Shown: positions 1-4,335 of the stretch, piece by piece
How positions within the stretch are numbered: position 1 is the first letter of the stretch
How the letters are laid out: each line of letters starts with the position of its first letter
Source of the DNA: Lachnospiraceae bacterium UBA7205
GTDB lineage: Bacteria > Bacillota > Clostridia > Lachnospirales > Lachnospiraceae
Direction of reading: 5' to 3'
Assembly: GCA_002490665.1 (NCBI GenBank)
Contig: DKUL01000009.1
Span: 20,318 to 28,821 of the forward strand
DNA length: 8,504 nucleotides
Notes under the pieces: generated by a model
Told to the model about the DNA's origin: nothing
The model's input: only the letters and a program-made list of their open reading frames with translations
The model's database searches: none
Translations under genes and position numbers: made by a program

Positions 1-200
1 CCGGCCCATTGTATCTGATTTCGATTAGCTGCCGTATTTGCCACGCCCCCCGGCAAGCCCTGAACGAACAGAGCGGGGCTGTTACAGGCTGCGGATAGCA
101 TAACCACATCATAGCCCCGCATACGCCGCCGCTTTGCCAGAGCAGACGCACGCCGCAGGAACTCTCCCCAAGTCTTTAGGGAGCCGTGAAGAAGTACCAT
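1..200 (-). CDS. Unrecognised partial ORF, C-terminus beyond the left edge
   Basis: A minus-strand frame stays open from ATG at 200 to the window edge, giving 66 residues of an incomplete protein. It starts MVLLHGSLKTW, has a basic patch (RRASALAKRRRMR, about residues 16-28), then a hydrophobic stretch VVMLSAAC, and ends near GLPGGVANTAANRNQ. I do not recognise a family. The same frame extends upstream without a stop to 278, where two TGA codons precede it; that extension would have to start on ATT, but it sits 6 bases after a near-perfect Shine-Dalgarno. Alternatively the ATG at 200 is coupled to the 25-codon ORF ending there (TAATG overlap). The frame's codons are GC-rich, like the surrounding sequence and unlike the cargo operon. 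It lies downstream of the sigma gene, so it probably belongs to the element backbone. Whether it is translated is uncertain. Confidence 0.35.
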   Translation of the reverse strand, partial: MVLLHGSLKTWGEFLRRASALAKRRRMRGYDVVMLSAACNSPALFVQGLPGGVANTAANRNQIQWA

Positions 201-277
201 TATGATCTGTGCCGTTGTCGCGCCCGGCCTGCCACAGCCAGTTTCGTGGGTTGCGTTGATCGCTCGGACAGCCTCAA
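200..277 (-). CDS. Possible 25-codon upstream ORF with TTG start
   Basis: TTG at 277 lies 7 bases after GGAGG of the strongest Shine-Dalgarno in the window. The ORF encodes a very basic 25-residue peptide (MRLSERSTQPTKLAVAG, then Arg-rich) and ends with TAA sharing a base with the ATG at 200 (TAATG). That geometry fits translational coupling. No homology is recognised. The alternative is that the Shine-Dalgarno serves the ATT at 278 in the next frame, in which case this ORF is only a shadow. Confidence 0.2.
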   Translation of the reverse strand: MRLSERSTQPTKLAVAGRARQRHRS

Positions 278-280
278 TTC

Positions 281-291
281 ATCACCTCCTT
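281..291 (-). promoter_or_regulatory. Near-perfect ribosome binding site without an ATG at the usual distance
   Basis: On the minus strand this reads AAGGAGGTGAT, complementary over all 11 bases to the usual 3' end of bacterial 16S rRNA. Available starts are ATT (278) and TTG (277). The nearby ATG at 280 is followed by AAT and then TGA, so it gives only a two-codon ORF. The site implies that something downstream is translated and decides between the two starts for the left-edge ORF. Confidence 0.55.
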
Positions 292-524
292 AGGCCGCCT
301 GTCACCGCGCCGCCCCATCTGCCGCTCGGAACACAGAATGAAGTACCTGTAACAGCGTGTATTCGGTTGTCAAGGAGCAAGCGAGGGGCGTGGCAGTTTT
401 GACAGTTTTTCAGTTGGGGCGGGCGGTTGCATGTGCGCCGCCACACCCGCCAGGCTTGTCCCGCCGGATAAATATGTCCCTCTATTATTCATTTCATTTT
501 TGAGGGTTATTTTCGGGGGCAGGA
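285..524 (-). other. GC-rich interval after the sigma gene, no confident gene
   Basis: There is no convincing terminator after the sigma stop. Two minus-strand frames are open. A 40-codon ORF starts at ATG 492 (MNNRGTYLSGG...) and stops at 370, but lacks a good ribosome binding site. A second frame runs without stop from about 488 to the tandem TGA codons at 279-284 and has no ATG; it is in the same frame as the left-edge ORF, separated only by those two stops. Three CAGTT copies occur on the plus strand at 394, 403 and 411. The composition is clearly more GC-rich than the intergenic region at 1000-1400. Confidence 0.4.
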
Positions 525-944
525 TTAAATTTCTTCCAGAATTTTTTTCAGGCGCCGGAGCCCGCGCTGGATTCCCTCATGCACGGAGCTTACCGCCGAG
601 TGTTCGCTTTTGGCAATTTCCGAAAGGCTCATACCCAGCAAATAGTGCGAGCATATCCGGTTCCGCTGCTTTTCAGGCAACAGGGAAATAGCCCGGTAAA
701 GCCTCGCATGTTCTTCCTCCTGAACCAGAACATCTTCCGGCGCCAGCACAATCACAAGGGCGTCCCGTTCAACATTCTTGTCATAGTCCAAAGAAAAATA
801 AGCTTTATGCCGGTATGTACGGAGAATGTAGGCAGCCTCCGCCAGCTTATATTCCCGGAGCAGATCAGCCACCTCGTCCGGTACTTCAACAATCGTGTCC
901 TGCGTATAAAGCGGGTAATACTCCCGCAGATTGATTTTCTTCAT
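525..944 (-). CDS. Short sigma-70 family (region 4) RNA polymerase sigma factor of mobile-element type
   Basis: A 139-residue protein starting MKKINLREYYPLYTQ. The ATG at 944 is preceded by GGAGG with 6 bases spacing; the frame is open further upstream, but through a terminator hairpin. Residues about 76-136 match sigma-70 region 4: the segment from EEEHARLYRAISLLPEKQR leads into a helix-turn-helix with GMSLSEIAKSEHSAVSSV and a basic recognition and C-terminal helix (GIQRGLRRLKKIL). No clear region 2 (core- and -10-binding) is visible, and residues 1-70 look like the lineage-specific N-terminus of the small sigma proteins in Tn916-like and related conjugative elements (ORF7-type). By family analogy it would direct RNA polymerase to element promoters controlling excision or transfer. 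Its ribosome binding site is inside a 12-bp hairpin preceded by a leader ORF, suggesting translational control. Confidence 0.8.
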   Translation of the reverse strand: MKKINLREYYPLYTQDTIVEVPDEVADLLREYKLAEAAYILRTYRHKAYFSLDYDKNVERDALVIVLAPEDVLVQEEEHARLYRAISLLPEKQRNRICSHYLLGMSLSEIAKSEHSAVSSVHEGIQRGLRRLKKILEEI

Positions 945-950
945 GGTAAT

Positions 951-997
951 CCTCCGATTTCGATTTTTTAGTTGACTGGCTGAACCGAAATCAGAGG
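951..997 (-). promoter_or_regulatory. Hairpin sequestering the sigma-gene ribosome binding site
   Basis: On the minus-strand RNA, CCUCUGAUUUCG (997-986) can pair with CGAAAUCGGAGG (962-951). All 12 positions pair, with a single U-G wobble, and the loop is 23 bases. The 3' arm contains the GGAGG of the sigma gene, so the folded form should block initiation. The 5' arm lies inside codons 10-13 of the leader ORF, so leader translation would affect folding. Pairing is read directly from sequence; the regulatory role is inferred. Confidence 0.65.
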
Positions 998-1024
998 GCG
1001 GGGAACGACAGCTATAAACAGCAT
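968..1024 (-). CDS. 18-residue leader peptide upstream of the sigma gene
   Basis: The ORF encodes MLFIAVVPRPLISVQPVN and stops with TAA at 970-968. It has its own ribosome binding site, AGGGG, 5 bases before the ATG. It is out of frame with the sigma gene and ends 23 bases before that gene's ATG. Codons 10-13 form the 5' arm of the hairpin that hides the sigma ribosome binding site. A ribosome paused over these codons would open the hairpin, whereas one finishing at TAA would cover the 3' arm. This is the layout of leader peptides in translational attenuators such as those of erm genes. I do not recognise the peptide. The Pro-rich VVPRP stretch is a plausible slow or stalling site, which is inference. 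Confidence 0.5.
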   Translation of the reverse strand: MLFIAVVPRPLISVQPVN

Positions 1025-1033
1025 GTATTCCCC
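1000..1033 (-). promoter_or_regulatory. Second leader hairpin, covering the leader ORF ribosome binding site
   Basis: GGGGAA (1033-1028) is perfectly complementary to TTCCCC (1005-1000) on the minus strand, with a 22-base loop containing the leader ATG. The 5' arm includes the AGGGG ribosome binding site of the leader ORF. It lies 2 bases upstream of the 12-bp hairpin, so the two could fold side by side. The stem is short, so confidence is low. Confidence 0.3.
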
Positions 1034-1138
1034 TATATTTCAAAAAAATAATGTGCACCCTAAGAAATTCAGGTACACAAAATAACAATTCTCCTGTATT
1101 GTTTGAAAAATGATGTTGGATAATCGTGAATAATGTCG

Positions 1139-1180
1139 AAAGAAAAAGCGCCGTAATCCTTTTTTCATGGACTACGGCGC
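1139..1180 (-). terminator. Rho-independent terminator downstream of the cargo operon
   Basis: Minus-strand RNA forms GCGCCGUAGUCC (1180-1169) pairing with GGAUUACGGCGC (1159-1148). That is 12 pairs with one G-U wobble and a 9-base loop of AUGAAAAAA, followed directly by TTTTTCTTT (1147-1139). The stem pairs fully in the minus-strand RNA but has an A-C mismatch in the plus-strand RNA, and the T-run is on the minus-strand side. It would stop transcripts from the winged-helix gene about 235 bases upstream and insulate the sigma gene. It could also be a conditional attenuator for the sigma gene. Confidence 0.75.
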
Positions 1181-1414
1181 ATAGAGCCTTACATGTATAA
1201 TAAAATCGTCGTTGCTCTGTATCTTTCGGAAACATCCCCCAAGCCTCCAATCCAAAGAGGAACGGAGGGCTATTATGCGGTCAGTCTCCCTTTACGCAGA
1301 ATTATACTTGGGATATTCCTTTTATTTTTCCCGAAACATACTTCGTTTGTATAGCGTTATTGCTGTTTTTGGTAAGCAGCCTCTAAATCTGCTCGTATTC
1401 CATCTCAATGCCAT
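1181..1414. other. AT-rich intergenic region between the winged-helix gene and the terminator
   Basis: No convincing gene on either strand. Immediately after the winged-helix stop there is a 30-codon minus ORF (1414-1322) without a ribosome binding site. On the plus strand a 56-codon ORF (1275-1445) has GGAGGG 5 bases upstream and a TATAAT at 1196-1201 without a good -35; it overlaps the end of the winged-helix gene antisense. Neither resembles a known protein. The stretch may be a relic of the junction between element backbone and cargo. Confidence 0.35.
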
Positions 1415-1765
1415 CTACATTTCAAACTTATATCCAACGCTATGAACACTTTTGATATAATCCGGCATTTCCGGTATAGTCTTTAATTTTTTTCGCAGAT
1501 TGCTGATATGATTATTTATAGCTTTACGAGAATATTTATTACATTCTTCATTCCATACAATGTCCATAATCATTTCATAAGTAAATACGCGATGGGGGTT
1601 CAAAATAAGTAATGCCAATATATCAAATTCCTTTGCAGTAAGTTCTATCTCTTGCCCAGCTACTTCAACTAACCGATATTCAAGGCAGAAATGTAAAAAT
1701 TCAGTCTCTACAATGGTTAATGGATCATTGTTAATCCAACTATGATTTGCATTTTGTTCCTCCAT
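1415..1765 (-). CDS. Stand-alone OmpR/PhoB-type winged-helix DNA-binding protein
   Basis: A 116-residue protein, last gene of the cargo operon, 25 bases after the sirtuin stop. The ATG at 1765 follows AGGGGGTG at good spacing. Residues about 22-116 are a complete Trans_reg_C winged helix-turn-helix. There is a beta-hairpin (EYRLVEVAGQEIELT), then the family hallmark LTAKEFDILALLILNPHRVFT (42-62), the helix MIMDIVW (66-71), the recognition helix with RKAINNHISNLRKKL (80-94), and the wing IKSVHSVGYKF (104-114). The phosphoacceptor receiver domain of response regulators is absent; only about 20 unrelated residues precede the DNA-binding domain, so it cannot be switched by a histidine kinase in the usual way. 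It probably controls the operon, the sigma region or both; no operator is identified. Codon composition is more AT-rich than the ABC genes upstream, suggesting a separate origin. Confidence 0.85.
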   Translation of the reverse strand: MEEQNANHSWINNDPLTIVETEFLHFCLEYRLVEVAGQEIELTAKEFDILALLILNPHRVFTYEMIMDIVWNEECNKYSRKAINNHISNLRKKLKTIPEMPDYIKSVHSVGYKFEM

Positions 1766-1790
1766 GTATTCACCCCCTGTTCAAAAAAAT

Positions 1791-2537
1791 TTATTCTAAC
1801 AAGGCAAAAACTTCATCCGCCCCTTTCCGAATATTCAATACCGCCACATCATCAAACTGTGTAGCTTTCGGATTGATCTGCATAATCTTTGCACCAGACC
1901 GGATATAAGGATAATAAACCCCGCCATAGCTGCCCTGTGCGCCGATAATGATAACAAGCTCCGCCTGTGCCGCATAGCTCCTTGCTTTCCGCACTTCATC
2001 CTCCACCAGTCCGATATGCTTATATACAGGAAAGGCTCCAATCACGCCTCCGCATTTTTCGCAGCGCGGGGCTTTTCCCTGGTTCCATATCTGCACATCG
2101 TTGTACTCCTGTCCGCATTTCAGACACTTATTAAACCCAAAGCTACCCTGAATCTCCGCCACATTTCTGGAGCCTGCCAGCGTATGCAGACAGTCAATAT
2201 TCGTAGTTATGACGCCCTGCAGCAGACCGCGCCTTTCATATTCCGCCAGTTTCCTATGGGCAATGCTCGGTCCGTTCTCAAACATGGCATTTAAAAACGC
2301 TTTCCTCGCCGTATTGTAATAATGGTTCGGCGCGCTTTTCAACACCGCCGAAGAACTCATTTGCAGGACTAAGGGAAAATTCATATGTGCAAAATCCATA
2401 ATTCCGGCTGACATTGAAATCCCTGCGCCGGTAATGGCAACCGTATAGCGGCTGCCATTGATAAATTTTTGTAACTGTAAAATCTGTTCCTCCATTTCAC
2501 GATGCCCGTTCAAACTGGCTGTTGTAAAGTTCTGCAT
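1791..2537 (-). CDS. Sir2-family (sirtuin-like) NAD-binding protein with catalytic His replaced by Gln
   Basis: A 248-residue protein with the sirtuin layout. The Rossmann motif GAGIS is at 37-41 and is followed by MSAGIMDFA, where most sirtuins have ..SGIPDFR. TTNID (111-115) holds the conserved Asn113 and Asp115. Zinc ligands Cys138, Cys141, Cys159 and Cys162 are present as two CxxC pairs. C-terminal strands carry VIIIGAQGS and INPKA. The invariant catalytic His, normally in a HG motif, is Gln130 in EIQGSFGF (codon CAG), and the Arg of DFR is Ala50. Loss of this His argues against ordinary deacetylation. His-to-Gln is known in class M sirtuins (SirTM), which are protein ADP-ribosyltransferases, so ADP-ribosylation or NAD binding is a better guess; no macrodomain or GcvH-like partner lies nearby. 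The ATG at 2537 has AAGGGAGG 6 bases upstream and overlaps the ABC gene by 41 bases. ATG 2495 (234 residues) is the alternative. Confidence 0.8.
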   Translation of the reverse strand: MQNFTTASLNGHREMEEQILQLQKFINGSRYTVAITGAGISMSAGIMDFAHMNFPLVLQMSSSAVLKSAPNHYYNTARKAFLNAMFENGPSIAHRKLAEYERRGLLQGVITTNIDCLHTLAGSRNVAEIQGSFGFNKCLKCGQEYNDVQIWNQGKAPRCEKCGGVIGAFPVYKHIGLVEDEVRKARSYAAQAELVIIIGAQGSYGGVYYPYIRSGAKIMQINPKATQFDDVAVLNIRKGADEVFALLE

Positions 2538-4335
2538 AGAAACCTCCCTTTTTCAGCAGCTCCGAATGATTCCCGCTTTCCACAATATCCCCGTCCTTCA
2601 TAACCAGAATCAAGTCCGCATTTTTAATCGTAGACAGGCGGTGCGCAATTACAAAGGAAGTGCGCCCTGCCATCAGCTTATCCATTGCGTTCTGGATCAG
2701 GATTTCGGTACGGGTGTCCACGGAGCTTGTAGCCTCGTCCAGAATCAGCATGGGCGCATTTTCTATCATGGCCCTCGCAATCGTGACAAGCTGCCTCTGG
2801 CCTGCGGACAGACTTGCGTTGTCATTCAGCACCGTGTCATATCCTTTCGGGAGCGTTTTAATAAAATGATGTAATCCCACCGCTTTGCAGGCCGCTACCA
2901 TCTGTTCCTCCGTAACGCACTCTTTAGAATAGACGATATTCTCCCGGATCGTCCCCTCAAACAGCCATGTGTCCTGCAGAACCATACAGAACAGGTTATG
3001 GACATTCTCACGGGTAAGCTCCTGGATCGGCACGCCGTCAAGCCTGATTTCCCCGTCCTGTGCCTCATAAAACCGCATCAGGAGATTTACCATCGTGGTC
3101 TTTCCCGCCCCGGTAGGCCCTACAATGGCAATTTTCTGTCCGGCTTTTACGGAAGCTGAAAAATCGTGGATGATTGTCTTGTTTTCGTTATACCCAAAAC
3201 GGATATGCTCAAAATCCACATTTCCGTCCACCTCTGCCAAATGAGCGGATTTCCCGCTTTCGTCCGCCAGTTCTTCTTCCCCTAAAAATTCAAATACACG
3301 CTCACTGGCTGCCGCCGCAGACTGTAAACTGGTGGCTGCCTGTGCAAGCTGAGAAAGAGGCTGCGTAAAGAGACGGACATACAGCATAAATGCTACAATT
3401 ACACTAAATGATATGGTTCCGTTCAGTGTCAAAACCGCACCGACCACGCAGACCACCACATAACCGAGATTCCCCACAAAGGCCATGAGCGGCTGCATCA
3501 GCCCGGACATAAACTGGCTTTTCCATGCGGAATGATACAAACGCTGATTCATTGCATGAAACTCATTTTTCGCCGCTTTTTCACCGTTGTATGCCTTCAC
3601 CACATTATGGCCGGAATAGGTTTCCTCAATATGTCCGTTCAATGTGCCAAGCTCCTGTTGCTGCCGCTTAAAATATTTCTGTGACCGGGTAATAATAAGC
3701 ATCATGAAACCAAATCCTGAAAAAGCAGCTAATATGGCAGAGACAGCCATAATCCAGTTGGTATAAAACATCATAATTAAAGAGCCGGCAAACATAGCCG
3801 AAGCCGTCACCAGTGTCCCGACACTCTGATTCAGGGTCTGCCCTATGGTGTCCACATCATTTGTCACACGGGACAGGATATTCCCCGTACTGGTTCCATC
3901 AAAATATTTAAGAGGCAGTCGGTTGATCTTCTGCGAAATCTCTGTCCGCAGAGATTTTGATACTTTCTGCGTGACGGTCGCCATCACCATACCTTGAATC
4001 AGACTGAACAGCCACCCCAGGCCGTACAACGCCGCAAGCAGGACGGCGATCTCCACTACCGCCTCCACATCAATCCCCGTCATCAGCCCTTCGGTCATCA
4101 GATTTGTCATATCTGCCACCTTTCCCGGACCAATCAGATTCAGTATGGAGCCAGTAACCGCAAGCACCATAGCAAGCACGATTGCCGGAAGGTATCTGCC
4201 GCAATAGGCAAACAGCTTTTTCAGGGAACCGCTGAAATCCTTTGCCTTTTCTCCGCCTCCCATCCTTCCGCCTCCAGGCCCAAAACTGTGTTTGGAACCG
4301 TTGTTTTTCTGCATCTCATTTTTCTGTTCAGGCAC
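2497..4335 (-). CDS. Half-ABC exporter (TMD-NBD), catalytically competent subunit of a heterodimer
   Basis: A 612-residue type IV (ABCB/MsbA-like) half-transporter. A Gly-rich N-terminal tail (FGPGGGRMGGG, 18-28) precedes an ABC_membrane domain of about six helices (about 46-335, with a coupling segment near HIEETYSGHNVVKAYNGE, 235-252). The ATPase follows: Walker A GPTGAGKT (406-413), Q-loop Gln454, signature LSAGQ (509-513), Walker B MLILDE (529-534) with catalytic Glu534, and switch His565 (IAHRLST). The signature deviates from LSGGQ, and the partner gene has a degenerate Walker B and switch residue. The two therefore form one consensus and one degenerate ATP site, as in BmrCD, LmrCD and TM287/288. 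GTG at 4335 follows AAGGAGG at 9 bases and overlaps the partner's stop by 8 bases, so coupled translation is likely; ATG 4314 is an alternative. The substrate is unknown; drugs, peptides or lipids are typical. Confidence 0.92.
   Translation of the reverse strand: MPEQKNEMQKNNGSKHSFGPGGGRMGGGEKAKDFSGSLKKLFAYCGRYLPAIVLAMVLAVTGSILNLIGPGKVADMTNLMTEGLMTGIDVEAVVEIAVLLAALYGLGWLFSLIQGMVMATVTQKVSKSLRTEISQKINRLPLKYFDGTSTGNILSRVTNDVDTIGQTLNQSVGTLVTASAMFAGSLIMMFYTNWIMAVSAILAAFSGFGFMMLIITRSQKYFKRQQQELGTLNGHIEETYSGHNVVKAYNGEKAAKNEFHAMNQRLYHSAWKSQFMSGLMQPLMAFVGNLGYVVVCVVGAVLTLNGTISFSVIVAFMLYVRLFTQPLSQLAQAATSLQSAAAASERVFEFLGEEELADESGKSAHLAEVDGNVDFEHIRFGYNENKTIIHDFSASVKAGQKIAIVGPTGAGKTTMVNLLMRFYEAQDGEIRLDGVPIQELTRENVHNLFCMVLQDTWLFEGTIRENIVYSKECVTEEQMVAACKAVGLHHFIKTLPKGYDTVLNDNASLSAGQRQLVTIARAMIENAPMLILDEATSSVDTRTEILIQNAMDKLMAGRTSFVIAHRLSTIKNADLILVMKDGDIVESGNHSELLKKGGFYAELYNSQFERAS

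Noticed and set aside
38..56. TTGCC/GGCAA inverted repeat with a 9-base loop, considered as an oriT-like hairpin
   Set aside because: Only 5 bp, inside an open reading frame, with no recognisable nic sequence or relaxase gene in the window.
202..402. Plus-strand 66-codon ORF
   Set aside because: It is antisense to the strong minus-strand ribosome binding site, has no Shine-Dalgarno, and has a Pro/Arg-rich composition typical of chance frames in GC-rich DNA.
393..416. Three CAGTT copies at 8-9 base spacing, considered as iterons
   Set aside because: Too short and imperfect, and no replication or relaxosome gene nearby.
1018..1043. TTGAAA with TGTTTA at 17 bases as a promoter for the sigma gene
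   Set aside because: The -10 match is poor, and a start there would remove most of the leader ORF and its ribosome binding site.
945..1250. 102-codon upstream extension of the sigma frame
   Set aside because: It runs through the terminator hairpin and the leader structure, and lacks the sigma-family N-terminus. The ATG at 944 has a proper ribosome binding site.
1322..1414. 30-codon minus ORF starting directly after the winged-helix stop
   Set aside because: No ribosome binding site and no recognisable sequence.
1275..1445. Plus-strand 56-codon ORF with GGAGGG 5 bases before its ATG and a TATAAT at 1196-1201
   Set aside because: No -35 at the right distance, no recognisable protein, and it overlaps the winged-helix gene antisense. 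Kept only as a remark in the intergenic entry.
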